This document shows, one piece after another, positions 28,532-37,214 of a DNA stretch of 64,000 nt. The number at the start of each line of letters is the position of its first letter. The stretch's first letter is position 1. A program made the position numbers and the translations under genes. This DNA is from Streptococcus pacificus (GTDB taxonomy: Bacteria; Bacillota; Bacilli; Lactobacillales; Streptococcaceae), in contig NZ_JAENBO010000001.1 of assembly GCF_016481305.1 (NCBI RefSeq), forward strand, positions 496,001-560,000, given 5' to 3'. Below the pieces are notes generated by a model. It did no database searches and had not been told where the DNA came from. It was given only the letters and a program-made list of their open reading frames with translations.

Positions 28532-28948
28532 ATGAAACTAAATGTACAATTAAAATTTTCTGGTAATGCAGAAGAAGCATTCCTTTTTTACAAAGATATT
28601 TTTAAAACAGATTTATCACCAATTTATCGCTATAAAGACATGGCAGCAATGGGAATGGATAATATTCCTCAAAACATTGGAAATTATGTTGCAAACATCA
28701 TGCTTTCAATTGGAGAAAGTAAAATAATAGGATATGATGCTATGGAACAAGATTTTAAAAGAAGTGTTAATCAAGATACTCTCATTCATATTACTCCTGA
28801 TTCCAAAGAAGAAGCTAAAAGAATTTTTGATGCTCTTTCTGATAATGGAAAAGTAATCAATCCTATCAATCAAACGCCTTTTGGTTATTATGGTTCTTTG
28901 ATCGACAAATATGGAGTCGGTTGGGAAGTATTGATAGAAATTGTATAG
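28532..28948 (+). CDS. VOC-family (PhnB-like) protein
   Basis: 138 residues of the vicinal oxygen chelate fold: VQLKFSGNAEEAFLFYKDIF at the start and TPFGYYGSLIDKYGVGWEV at the end, as in PhnB/YjdN-like proteins. Reaction unknown; relatives include glyoxalase and antibiotic-binding proteins. It has its own AGGAGG ribosome site and follows the AraC-type regulator, so the two form a small cassette inside the Bce module. A terminator follows. Confidence 0.82.
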   Translation: MKLNVQLKFSGNAEEAFLFYKDIFKTDLSPIYRYKDMAAMGMDNIPQNIGNYVANIMLSIGESKIIGYDAMEQDFKRSVNQDTLIHITPDSKEEAKRIFDALSDNGKVINPINQTPFGYYGSLIDKYGVGWEVLIEIV

Positions 28949-28952
28949 AAAC

Positions 28953-28995
28953 AAAAAAGTAGCGTCTAATCGCTACTTTTTTGGTAAAATAGAGA
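28953..28995 (+). terminator. Terminator plus overlapping promoter, copy 2
   Basis: Stem AAAAGTAGCG/CGCTACTTTT and T-run, then TTGGTAAAATAGAGAT with an extended -10 TGG-TAAAAT (28985-28990). The predicted start site coincides with the ATG of the response regulator at 28997, implying a leaderless mRNA. Confidence 0.8.
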
Positions 28996-28996
28996 T

Positions 28997-29662
28997 ATGA
29001 ATAAGAAACATAAACTCTATATTGTTGAAGATGATGAAACTATAGTTGAATTGCTTTCTCATCATTTAAGCAAGACTTATCAAGTTTTTTCCTGTCAAAA
29101 TTTTAGAGCTATTTTGCAAGAAGTAAAAGAATATCAGCCTGATTTGATTTTGATGGATATTTCGTTGCCTTATTTTAATGGCTTTTACTGGACAACTGAG
29201 ATAAGAAAGACCCTAACAACACCAATTATCTTTATTTCCAGTGCCGATGATGATATGAGTGCTGTCATGGCCATGAACATGGGAGCAGATGACTTTATTT
29301 CAAAGCCATTTTCTTTAAGTATTCTAGAGGCTAAACTAACCGCACTTTTAAGACGTGCTTTTCAATTTAGTCAACAAGATTTCAGTTATAATGATTTTCA
29401 TCTCACAACAGATGGTGACTTTTACAAAGATAGTCAACATGTGCAACTCTCAAGAACAGAAACAAAAATCATGATGACACTACTTAAGACTCCTAAAGAA
29501 GTCGTGACAAAAGAAGTTCTTTTAGAAAAACTTTGGGAAAATGAGGAGTTTATCGATCACAATACACTAAGTGTTAACATGACGAGAATGCGTAAAAAAG
29601 CAGCACAAATCGGTTTTGACCATATCCACACAGTAAGAGGAGTAGGGTATTTAATCCAATGA
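28997..29662 (+). CDS. OmpR-family response regulator (BceR-like)
   Basis: 221 residues: receiver domain with the phospho-acceptor Asp in LILMDISLP (about residue 54) and the switch Lys in DFISKPFS, then a winged-helix output domain ending HIHTVRGVGYLIQ. The stop overlaps the kinase start (ATGA). There is no recognisable ribosome site; the -10 sits six bases before the ATG. It should bind the inverted repeat upstream of the transporter genes. Confidence 0.92.
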   Translation: MNKKHKLYIVEDDETIVELLSHHLSKTYQVFSCQNFRAILQEVKEYQPDLILMDISLPYFNGFYWTTEIRKTLTTPIIFISSADDDMSAVMAMNMGADDFISKPFSLSILEAKLTALLRRAFQFSQQDFSYNDFHLTTDGDFYKDSQHVQLSRTETKIMMTLLKTPKEVVTKEVLLEKLWENEEFIDHNTLSVNMTRMRKKAAQIGFDHIHTVRGVGYLIQ

Positions 29663-30594
29663 TAAAAGATTTTCTTAAAGAATATTTTGCGTGGTACGCT
29701 CTTTATTTTCTACTAGTTATCACTTTTTTAATCACTTTTTTCCTTTATCATTTGCCGTTTAGCTACTTTATAACATCGCTACTATTTACCGGCACAATTA
29801 CTATTCTTGTGAGTATTTGGCAATTTTACCTCTACTATCAAAAGCGGCAAGAACTAGCAGCAAACCTCCTCTTGGGAAAAGATAGTCTGCTTAATAGTCC
29901 TTTAGAAAAGGCTTTTTTGGCACATTATCATAATCTAGAAAAAGAACAATTGCAGGAATTATCGTACTACCTAGAGCGTGAAAAGAATCTTCAAAATCTT
30001 GTTAAAATGTGGTCACATCAAATGAAGGTTCCTCTATCGGCTATCTCTCTAATGACTCAGACTAACCAACTCAATCCCCAAGATATTGATAGACAACTGT
30101 TGAGCCTTGATAATTATGTTGATACCCTTATTACCTATTTAAAGTTTCACCATCATAAAACCGATTTTAGGTTTGAGAGAATTCATTTAAAAGAAGTAGT
30201 GGTTGAGATTGTTAAAAAATACCGTCTTTTATTCTTGCATAAAGGTATTGACATTGAGATTAGTGGTGATTGGGTGCTTAAAAGTGATCACAAATGGTTA
30301 AGTTTTGCTATTACTCAGTTAATTGACAATGCGCTTAAATACACTAAAAAAGGAGGTAAAATCACTATTAGGATGGCAAATTCCCTTGTTGTTGAAGATA
30401 CCGGTATTGGTATTTTAAAAGAGGATATCCCAAGACTCTTTGAAGAAGGCTTTACCGGTTACAATGGCAGAGAATATCAAAAAGCAACTGGGTTGGGGCT
30501 TTATATGACTAAAAGAATCCTTGATGATTTGGGGCTTACTATTTCAATAACTAGCGACCTTGATCAAGGAACGACTGTTGTTATCAAAAATTAA
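29659..30594 (+). CDS. Intramembrane-sensing histidine kinase (BceS-like)
   Basis: 311 residues. Two closely spaced N-terminal membrane helices (about 13-33 and 38-58) with almost no extracellular loop, typical of BceS-type kinases that sense through their transporter. The H-box WSHQMKVPLSAI, N-box ITQLIDNALKY and G-boxes VEDTGIGI and TGLGLYM are all intact. Adjacent to and coupled with the response regulator. Confidence 0.92.
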   Translation: MIKDFLKEYFAWYALYFLLVITFLITFFLYHLPFSYFITSLLFTGTITILVSIWQFYLYYQKRQELAANLLLGKDSLLNSPLEKAFLAHYHNLEKEQLQELSYYLEREKNLQNLVKMWSHQMKVPLSAISLMTQTNQLNPQDIDRQLLSLDNYVDTLITYLKFHHHKTDFRFERIHLKEVVVEIVKKYRLLFLHKGIDIEISGDWVLKSDHKWLSFAITQLIDNALKYTKKGGKITIRMANSLVVEDTGIGILKEDIPRLFEEGFTGYNGREYQKATGLGLYMTKRILDDLGLTISITSDLDQGTTVVIKN

Positions 30595-30609
30595 GTTAGA
30601 GACTGATGT

Positions 30610-30633
30610 TTTACATAAATTTATTTATGTAAA
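30610..30633. repeat. TTTACATAAAT inverted repeat (third relative of the topA/ffh hairpins)
   Basis: TTTACATAAAT/ATTTATGTAAA with a two-base centre, in the leader of the DUF4767 gene, ending 15 bp before its start and with no T-run. The core is the same as in the hairpins at 21926 and 38010, but here it cannot act as an intrinsic terminator. Confidence 0.7.
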
Positions 30634-30648
30634 TAGTTAGGAGGCAAT

Positions 30649-31293
30649 ATGAAGAAAAATAAAAGAGGACTTATTTTATTTGGCGTCGTCGTGCTGTTTG
30701 CATTGTTCGTTTGGTTTGTTTGGGGACAATCACTTTCAAAAGATAAGCCAACGACTTCATCAGATAATAAAGTAGAAGTAACCAAAAAAGATAGCGAATC
30801 TACCAATAAAAAAGAAGAAAAGACGACAACAACTGAAACTAAAGAACAAAAAGAAAACAACGAGAAGCACCTATGGACAGTCGAAAAAGCACAAGCATTA
30901 CAAACCTTTATCAGTGAGTGGCAGGTAGAAATGAACCAGTTTTATACCAGCTATACGCCTGATCATCCTTTAAATTATTATGGCTATTTAACGCCAACAA
31001 CAAGTCCTGATGAGAGTGATACCATGACACCTGCTTTAAATGACTCTCCTATAAAAGTAGAATGGTCTGATACTGGTGATAATCCTGATGTTTATAATCT
31101 AGTTGCTGTTTACAGTGATTATGAAGCCAATACCCTTGATGTAAAGCATTTATACTATTTTGTCATTAAAGATGGTCAAGCAATGGTCTTACATACAAGT
31201 CAAAATCAAGGCAACGAGAATAATTGGCTATACTTTACGGAAACAGAAAACCTTGACTTGAAAAATGGTTTTAAGACAATTGTTGGTCAATAA
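30649..31293 (+). CDS. DUF4767 domain protein, membrane anchored
   Basis: 214 residues. A membrane anchor (about 7-25) is followed by a Lys/Thr/Ser/Glu-rich spacer (about 27-66) and an extracellular domain beginning LWTVEKAQALQTFISEWQ, which matches DUF4767 of lactic acid bacteria. Function unknown. It may read through from the Bce kinase gene 54 bp upstream and could be a regulon member, which is inference. AGGAGG precedes the ATG. Confidence 0.78.
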   Translation: MKKNKRGLILFGVVVLFALFVWFVWGQSLSKDKPTTSSDNKVEVTKKDSESTNKKEEKTTTTETKEQKENNEKHLWTVEKAQALQTFISEWQVEMNQFYTSYTPDHPLNYYGYLTPTTSPDESDTMTPALNDSPIKVEWSDTGDNPDVYNLVAVYSDYEANTLDVKHLYYFVIKDGQAMVLHTSQNQGNENNWLYFTETENLDLKNGFKTIVGQ

Positions 31294-31331
31294 TTTAATT
31301 TTTTAATCTGATTCGCTTAGTTATTAAAGAA

Positions 31332-31373
31332 AAAAGCCTATTTATTAATTGCAAAACTAATAAATAGGCTTTT
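31332..31373. terminator. Bidirectional terminator between the DUF4767 gene and xerS
   Basis: Sixteen-base arms, AAAAGCCTATTTATTA and its complement, around a ten-base loop. It separates converging transcripts. Confidence 0.9.
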
Positions 31374-31401
31374 ACTATTAACTTTTGATTTGATGCGCTT
31401 T

Positions 31402-32472
31402 TTATAACTTGTCTAATGCATTTTTTTGCTCATCATTAACAATATGAGTGTAGAGGTCAGTGACTTGAGTATTGGCATGGCCTAATTGGTGACTCACAAG
31501 AACTTGCGATTTTGTAGCGTCGTAGAGTCTTGTTGCCAAGGTATGTCTCAGTTTATGGGGAGTGACTCTTATTTTAAAATCTTCAGAGTACTTGGCAACC
31601 ATTTTTTCAATACTTGATGCATCAATGCGATTGGGTACCCCTCGATAGAGACTCAAGAAGAAGGCTGTATCATTTTTTTCTGCTTGGTAACGTTGTTTTC
31701 GAATGCTGAGATAAGTTTCTAGGTATGGTTTAGCAAAATTCGCAACATTAACAGAGTCACGTTTGCCTCCTTTTCTTGTGACTTCAATAATCATCATCTT
31801 AAGATTAACATCTTTTAGATCAAGATTAACAGCTTCTGATAGACGAACACCTGAGGCAAGAAGTAGTGCCAAAATTGCCAAATCTCTTTCTTTATTTTTA
31901 TTGAAAGAAGAAAGTGCACGATTAGAAAGCTGATTGGGGTACTCTTTTTCAACATAATCAAGAAAACCCATAGTTTCATCACCTAGAAATAGTTTTCCTT
32001 TAATGTTTTCAGCTCTAGCTGCCAGTGTCTCTTTTTTCTTTTTAGTTGAGACTTTTTTCATCACATTACGGTAAAAATAAGGCTCTCCTTGCTCATTTTC
32101 GACTTCCTCTGTCAAATACTTGTATAAACTAGACAAAGCAGAGAGCGTTCGATTGATGGTAGTCTGAGAGACACCATTTTGCGTTGTATTAGCATTAAGA
32201 AGAGGTCTTTCTCTGAGATAGCGGATAAAAGCCTCCATATCTTTCTTTGTTAGTGTTTCAAGTGTTTTTAGAGGAATATCAGCTATTTTAGAAGCCTTTG
32301 AGATATCAGTGTCAAGTAACCATTCAAAAAATCTACGATATTCCTTAAGGTATTCATAAAGTGTTGTAAAACTATATGGCACAGATAATTTTGATTGGTA
32401 ATAATCTAAAACATACCAGGGCATGATTTTTTTTAGGGAATCAATTTTTTCAAGTAGTAGTTCACGTCTCAT
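31402..32472 (-). CDS. xerS: XerS tyrosine recombinase
   Basis: 356 residues. The N-terminal SAM-like core-binding domain (about 1-120) precedes the catalytic domain with R in [11 protein letters not shown] in [10 protein letters not shown] in [15 protein letters not shown] in [10 protein letters not shown] and the nucleophilic Tyr in DLYTHI. XerS is the single streptococcal/lactococcal recombinase that replaces XerC/D and resolves chromosome dimers at dif_SL with FtsK. Its gene ends 57 bp from the dif site, the usual close linkage. Confidence 0.95.
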   Translation of the reverse strand: MRRELLLEKIDSLKKIMPWYVLDYYQSKLSVPYSFTTLYEYLKEYRRFFEWLLDTDISKASKIADIPLKTLETLTKKDMEAFIRYLRERPLLNANTTQNGVSQTTINRTLSALSSLYKYLTEEVENEQGEPYFYRNVMKKVSTKKKKETLAARAENIKGKLFLGDETMGFLDYVEKEYPNQLSNRALSSFNKNKERDLAILALLLASGVRLSEAVNLDLKDVNLKMMIIEVTRKGGKRDSVNVANFAKPYLETYLSIRKQRYQAEKNDTAFFLSLYRGVPNRIDASSIEKMVAKYSEDFKIRVTPHKLRHTLATRLYDATKSQVLVSHQLGHANTQVTDLYTHIVNDEQKNALDKL

Positions 32473-32529
32473 AAAGTCGGTTTCTTTCTAAGTTTTCTTT
32501 AGTCATAGTATAACACAATACCATATATG

Positions 32530-32560
32530 TTTCAAGAAAATTATAGTTTTTCGGAAAGAT
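32530..32560. other. dif_SL chromosome dimer resolution site
   Basis: A 31-bp site whose complement begins ATCTTTCCGAAAAACTATAA and ends TTTTCTTGAAA, agreeing with the dif_SL sequence I know from streptococci and lactococci. It lies between xerS and cadD. Gene strand bias flips at this point, as expected at the replication terminus. Confidence 0.92.
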
Positions 32561-32659
32561 GATATAGGAGCAACTATCTCTATAAACAGATTATTATGAT
32601 TATATAATGAATTAAGCTATAATAAAACAACAATTCAATTTAGAACTGAAGGTTTTCTT

Positions 32660-33280
32660 ATGCTTCAAACGATAATTGCCAGTGCGATTCTTTATTGTGC
32701 AACAGCAACTGATTTAATCATTATTCTTTTAATTTTCTTTGGACGTGCAAAAACAAAAAAACAATACCGTGATATTTATTTAGGACAATACCTAGGATCA
32801 TTTATTTTAATCATTGTCAGTCTCATTTTTGCTTATATTTTAGGATTTGTTCCTCAAAAATGGTTACTCGGGTTTCTAGGAGTTATTCCCATTTACTTCG
32901 GTGTTAAAACACTTGTTTCAAACGACTGTGCTGGTGAAGATAATGCCAAACAGCAATTAAAGGAAAAAGGTCTTAGTAAACTATTAAGTGTCGTTGCTTT
33001 AGTTGTTTTAGGTAGCTGTGGTGCTGATAATATTGGTTTATTTGTTCCTTATTTTGTCTCATTAAATTTTCAAGCACTGATTATTACTCTTTTAGTTTTT
33101 GTCTGTTTAATGTTTTTTCTCGCATTTATTGCACACAAACTGTCTGACATACCTGGTGTCGGAGAATTAATCGAAAAATATGGTGTTTGGATAATGGGTG
33201 TTGTCTATATAAGTTTAGGCGTTTTTATTATTTTTGAAAGTCAAACTATACAAACACTTTTTAATGCTATTATAGGTTAG
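32660..33280 (+). CDS. CadD-family cadmium resistance transporter
   Basis: 206 residues with about five to six membrane segments; it opens with a TDLIIILLIFFGRAK-type segment and has GSCGADNIGLFVPYF in the middle, both typical of CadD. CadD proteins confer cadmium tolerance by an unclear export or sequestration mechanism. No ArsR-type CadC/CadX partner is adjacent. It is the only + strand gene right of dif, against the local replication direction. Confidence 0.85.
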   Translation: MLQTIIASAILYCATATDLIIILLIFFGRAKTKKQYRDIYLGQYLGSFILIIVSLIFAYILGFVPQKWLLGFLGVIPIYFGVKTLVSNDCAGEDNAKQQLKEKGLSKLLSVVALVVLGSCGADNIGLFVPYFVSLNFQALIITLLVFVCLMFFLAFIAHKLSDIPGVGELIEKYGVWIMGVVYISLGVFIIFESQTIQTLFNAIIG

Positions 33281-33291
33281 CTTTAAAACAC

Positions 33292-33324
33292 AAAATACCA
33301 GAGATTGATTATCTCCGGTATTTT
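33292..33324. terminator. Bidirectional terminator between cadD and the MerR gene
   Basis: Arms AAAATACC..GAGAT and ATCTC..GGTATTTT with one mismatch, between converging genes. Confidence 0.87.
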
Positions 33325-33327
33325 TAA

Positions 33328-34071
33328 TTAATCAATATTTTCGTTAACATATGCTTGAATCACTTCGCTAATGTATTTTGCAGTGCCTTCGCCAAATTGA
33401 TCGATATTATTTCTAAATTCATCATCTTGAACATAGTTTAGACCAATTTTTCCAAAAATCTCTAATGAACAATCAAACCCATACTGATTAATAAGATGAT
33501 AAAGTTCTTCGGCCAGTTTTTTATTTTCAAGTGAAGAAATTTCTTCACCTTTTTTCATTTGGCTTGAAAATTGCGTGAACACGTAATTAAAAGCGTCCGT
33601 CATTATCTTTTCGTTACCCTTTTGTCTTTGTTTACTGACTTCAACAACTTTTTCACCATATTTTTCTTTGCCCTGCTTTTCATATTCTTGATGGTCTTGA
33701 TAAGTAAATCCTTTGAATTGTTCTTTGGCTGTCATTTGTAATTTTCCCTCCTCAGCTAAAATTGTTTTTTCTAATGTTTCAATAAGTGTTAGCAGTTTGA
33801 ATTTTTCTTGATTCATTAACTCTAATTGATTCTTTAGTTTATTAAGTCGTTGGGAATCATCCTTTGTTAGCAAATCCTTGATTTGTTTTAAAGAAAAACC
33901 AAGGTACTTGTAAAACAAAATCGTTTGAAGAGTGGCCAAATCTTCTCTAGTATAGTACTGATAACCAATATCATTTTTTTGTGGTGATAACAGACCAATT
34001 TTATCATAGTGATGTAAGGTGCGCACTGATACACCACTTATTTCACTGACTTTTTTAACTAAATAGGTCAT
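33328..34071 (-). CDS. MerR-family regulator with TipAS-like ligand domain
   Basis: 247 residues. Residues 1-75 are a MerR winged helix (VSEISGVSVRTLHHYDKIGLL), followed by a dimerising coiled coil (about 78-110) and a C-terminal TipAS-type domain (FNYVFTQFSSQMKKGEE onwards). TipAL/Mta relatives bind antibiotics, often thiopeptides, and switch on their own gene and efflux genes. It lies upstream of no obvious efflux gene, so the autoregulated protein may itself act as a drug sponge. Confidence 0.88.
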   Translation of the reverse strand: MTYLVKKVSEISGVSVRTLHHYDKIGLLSPQKNDIGYQYYTREDLATLQTILFYKYLGFSLKQIKDLLTKDDSQRLNKLKNQLELMNQEKFKLLTLIETLEKTILAEEGKLQMTAKEQFKGFTYQDHQEYEKQGKEKYGEKVVEVSKQRQKGNEKIMTDAFNYVFTQFSSQMKKGEEISSLENKKLAEELYHLINQYGFDCSLEIFGKIGLNYVQDDEFRNNIDQFGEGTAKYISEVIQAYVNENID

Positions 34072-34094
34072 TTGGAAATCCTCCTAACACATTT

Positions 34095-34125
34095 AGTATA
34101 AACTATTACCTAAGGTCAGTGTCAA
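34095..34125 (-). promoter_or_regulatory. MerR-type autoregulated promoter with 19-bp spacer
   Basis: On the - strand TTGACA (34125-34120) and TATACT (34100-34095) are separated by 19 bp, longer than normal, with the dyad ACCTTAGGT inside the spacer. This is the classic MerR arrangement in which the regulator untwists an overlong promoter. Confidence 0.72.
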
Positions 34126-34147
34126 CACTTTTTTTAAAAAATTAAAA

Positions 34148-34169
34148 AAGAACTGATTTCTCAGTTCTT
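34148..34169 (-). terminator. Terminator of the LLM oxidoreductase gene
   Basis: Stem AAGAACTGA/TCAGTTCTT; on the - strand it is followed by TTTTTT. Confidence 0.85.
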
Positions 34170-34188
34170 ATATATCAAAAGGGCTCAT

Positions 34189-35247
34189 TTAGTTTGCTTC
34201 TTTTTCTTTGTTAGCAAAGTATTCTCTTACTTTTGGTGCTACTTCTTCTCCGAAAATTCTAATGGCTTTTAAGACATCTTCGTGTGGCATAGAACCAACT
34301 GGTAAGTGAAGCATGAAGCGATCAAGTTTTAAGTCTTCAATCATACGGATTAATTTATTTGCAACTGTTTCAGCATCACCGACAAACATAGCACCATTAG
34401 GTCCAATTTGTTGAAGGTAAGCGTCATAAGTCAATTCAGTCCAATGAGGTCTATCTTTACTAATGTTATCAACTAATTGTTTGGTTGGGTAGAAGTATTC
34501 TTTTTCTGCTTTTTCTTTATCATCTGATAACCAACCCCATGAGTGAGCTGCTACAGTCATTTTACTTAAATCATGACCATGTGCACGACCAATTTCACGA
34601 TAAAGTCTAATCAATTGACCAAATCCACGTGGATTACCACCAATAATCGCATAAACAATTGGAAGACCCATTTCAGCAATACGTTGTGTTGAGTGGAAAT
34701 TACCACCTGTTGCTACTTGAATTGGTAATTTATCTTGAACAGATCTAGGATAAACAGGTCTATTATTAACTGTTTGTGTGTGTTTACCCTTCCAATTCAA
34801 ATTAGTATTTTCTCTAATTTGAAGAAGCATATCTAGTTTTTCGTTGAATAATTCTTCATAGTCATTTAAGTCATAACCAAATAATGGGAAGGATTCAATA
34901 AATGACCCACGACCAGCCATAATTTCTGCTCTTCCATTTGAGAGAGCATCAATAGTAGCATATTGTTGATATACTCTGACAGGATCAATAGAAGAAAGAA
35001 TTGTTACCGCGCTTGACAAGCGAATATTTTTAGTTTTTGATGCTGCTGCAGCAAGTAAAATTTCTGGCGCTGATACTGAAAAATCTTCACGGTGATGCTC
35101 ACCAATCGCATAGATGTCTAAGCCGACCTCGTCTGCAAGAACCATTTCTTCAACCATGTTACGAATACGTTCATCATGTGAAATAGCTTTCCCAGTTTTT
35201 TCAAGCGGTGTTGTTTCTCCAAAAGAAGAAATACCTAATTCAATCAT
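34189..35247 (-). CDS. LLM-class flavin-dependent oxidoreductase
   Basis: 352 residues of the bacterial luciferase-like TIM-barrel family: YAIGEHHREDFSVSAPE, SSAVTILSSIDPVRVYQQYA and the FMN-site region VATGGNFHSTQRIAEMG. It would use FMNH2/F420-like cofactors; streptococci have FMN. Substrate unknown. Single gene, with a terminator downstream. Confidence 0.88.
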   Translation of the reverse strand: MIELGISSFGETTPLEKTGKAISHDERIRNMVEEMVLADEVGLDIYAIGEHHREDFSVSAPEILLAAAASKTKNIRLSSAVTILSSIDPVRVYQQYATIDALSNGRAEIMAGRGSFIESFPLFGYDLNDYEELFNEKLDMLLQIRENTNLNWKGKHTQTVNNRPVYPRSVQDKLPIQVATGGNFHSTQRIAEMGLPIVYAIIGGNPRGFGQLIRLYREIGRAHGHDLSKMTVAAHSWGWLSDDKEKAEKEYFYPTKQLVDNISKDRPHWTELTYDAYLQQIGPNGAMFVGDAETVANKLIRMIEDLKLDRFMLHLPVGSMPHEDVLKAIRIFGEEVAPKVREYFANKEKEAN

Positions 35248-35346
35248 GTTATTACCTCACTTATTTAGATTTCGAAATATTTTATGTTGTTATTTTACCA
35301 CTTCTAAATAAATTGGTAAAGTATTTTGACTTATTAGCTAAAATAA

Positions 35347-35373
35347 AAAATCACTTCATTTAAAAGTGATTTT
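35347..35373 (-). terminator. Terminator of the DUF1697 gene
   Basis: Stem AAAATCACTT/AAGTGATTTT overlapping the stop codon; a T-rich run follows on the - strand. Confidence 0.85.
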
Positions 35374-35896
35374 ATTTTTTTAATAATTTGTCTATCACAG
35401 CTATTTTTCTCATTGTTGCAGTGATACCTAAATTTTTCTCCAAGAAGTTAGTGTTTAGCTTCTTTTTAGGAGCTCCTTTAGGAAGATAGAGATAAAAACA
35501 GTCAGATCCAACAACTAATTCTTCTTGACCAAAGTCAGTGCCTTCTATTTTTGCTTGTGCTTCTTCTTCCCAACTATCATTAGTAAAAACTAAGTGAACA
35601 CGGGTACTATCGTAGCTATCATTAAAAGGATTATTTGAAATGGCATTTTGGCAGTCTTCTACCGTTTTAATAATGACAGATAAATCGGCACCAATTTTTG
35701 CTTTGATGGTTTGCTGAATTAAAGCGGCAGTTTCTTTCTGTGATCGACTTGTTTGAAAAATCAGATTGCCACTTTGGATGTGGGAGCGAACCTTTTGAAA
35801 ACCGATCTCTTCAAGAATTGTTACCAAGTAGGACATTTTAGGTATCTTATTTTTTCCTGTTGGCATGACACCTCTAAGAAGTGCGATTAGTTCCAT
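35372..35896 (-). CDS. DUF1697 family protein
   Basis: 174 residues from ATG 35896, which has AAAGGA seven bases upstream; a TTG one codon earlier is rejected. The opening IALLRGVMPTGKNKIPKM and HIQSGNLIF are the family signatures. DUF1697 proteins are widespread, soluble and of unknown role. It appears to be transcribed alone or with the DUF1232 gene that ends 36 bp further right. Confidence 0.88.
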   Translation of the reverse strand: MELIALLRGVMPTGKNKIPKMSYLVTILEEIGFQKVRSHIQSGNLIFQTSRSQKETAALIQQTIKAKIGADLSVIIKTVEDCQNAISNNPFNDSYDSTRVHLVFTNDSWEEEAQAKIEGTDFGQEELVVGSDCFYLYLPKGAPKKKLNTNFLEKNLGITATMRKIAVIDKLLKK

Positions 35897-35932
35897 CAAA
35901 ATTTCCTTTCAAATCACTTATACTGTCTCTTT

Positions 35933-36355
35933 TTAGGCATCTATCACATTATCATTATTTTGTTCGCGCCATTTTTGGTATTTTTTTAAATCAGACTGTG
36001 CCATTTTCCATCCTTTTGAAAGAATGAAAGCATCATCTAAGAAGCCAAGAAACGGAATAGTATCTGGTACAATATCAAAGGGTGTTAAAAAGTAAATGAG
36101 GGCACTGACAATGAGTACAATCACTCCAGTTGGAACATCGGTATATTTCTTTTTAGCGTAACTATTCACTAGTGATGCCATCACTGGTATTGTTGCTAAA
36201 GTATCCCCTGCAACTGGTACTTTATGTAGTTTTTTTTCAATGTCGCTTAAGAATTTTTCGATTTTATCATCGTCACTTAATATCTTTTTAGCTTCATCAT
36301 ATCTTTTTTCAATTTCAGCTACAGCTCTACTATTTTTTAAATTGGTAAAATCCAT
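35933..36355 (-). CDS. YkvA/DUF1232 membrane protein
   Basis: 140 residues. A charged N-terminal half precedes the DUF1232 core SALIYFLTPFDIVPDTIPFL and DDAFILSKGWKMA, a short membrane-associated hairpin. Function unknown in the family. Found alone here. Confidence 0.85.
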   Translation of the reverse strand: MDFTNLKNSRAVAEIEKRYDEAKKILSDDDKIEKFLSDIEKKLHKVPVAGDTLATIPVMASLVNSYAKKKYTDVPTGVIVLIVSALIYFLTPFDIVPDTIPFLGFLDDAFILSKGWKMAQSDLKKYQKWREQNNDNVIDA

Positions 36356-36487
36356 TTGATTCTCACTTTCTTTTTTACATTTAATGTCAAATTATTTTTT
36401 ATAGAATCATCTTTTTGTAATGATTTTAATTATTATATCATTATTTTCATAACTAGTCTTAAAACAAGAGCTAAAACACTCAATTTT

Positions 36488-37213
36488 TCACCAGCCATAA
36501 ATGATTAAATAAGAAATGATAACTGCAATAATACTAAATAATGATCCTATCAAATAATATTCTGCAAATGCTTGGCTTTTAGAGATTTTATCGTAGCGGG
36601 CAATCGATTTTGCGGTAAAGATTAAGCCAATAGCTGGAATTTGTCCCATAAGGAGAAATAAAGCTGTTGCTAAACGCTCAAGATTACCAATAACAGCTCC
36701 TGCTCCTTTAATACTCTTATCTTCTGTTTCTTTGACCTGGTATTTTTGGAAAACTATTTTAAAGACAATATTGATTGGCTTTGTTATTAAAGCTAAGAAT
36801 AAAGCTAGTTGTAGCCATTGATAGTAGTGATAAAGATACTGAGGCGCGTGATTTGTCCTAAAGAAAAAGTAAAGTAAAACAATGCAGGCTAAATGACAGA
36901 ATTGATCAACTAAAAAGGCAACAACAGTAGCATTTTTTCTTTTAATTAGTTTATCCAGTGAACATTTAACATAATCAATCACCACATGGCTAACCCAAAT
37001 CATCGCATAATAGCCAAAGAAGTTTGGTGCTAAAATAATTAAAATAATCATTGGTAAGAATACGCCTAAATAGTGTTTATAGAGATAACGACCTTTAAAC
37101 ACTTTTTTATCAGCCATTTCTTGACTTTGGAAATGAAAATCAGCTAGTACATGTGCTAATAACATCAATGTCAGTACCGGTTGCTGAGATAAATAATCAG
37201 AAATTATGGTCAT
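36488..37213 (-). CDS. DUF3307 membrane protein, paired with SatD
   Basis: 241 residues with about six membrane segments. The N-terminal block LLAHVLADFHFQSQEMADKK and HYLGVFLPMI and WVSHVVIDYVKC contain the His/Asp-rich membrane motifs of DUF3307. One base separates it from the satD stop, so the two are cotranscribed and coupled. Function unknown. In S. mutans, sat genes beside ffh were linked to acid tolerance; whether this gene corresponds to one of those is uncertain. Confidence 0.85.
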   Translation of the reverse strand: MTIISDYLSQQPVLTLMLLAHVLADFHFQSQEMADKKVFKGRYLYKHYLGVFLPMIILIILAPNFFGYYAMIWVSHVVIDYVKCSLDKLIKRKNATVVAFLVDQFCHLACIVLLYFFFRTNHAPQYLYHYYQWLQLALFLALITKPINIVFKIVFQKYQVKETEDKSIKGAGAVIGNLERLATALFLLMGQIPAIGLIFTAKSIARYDKISKSQAFAEYYLIGSLFSIIAVIISYLIIYGW

Positions 37214-37214
37214 C

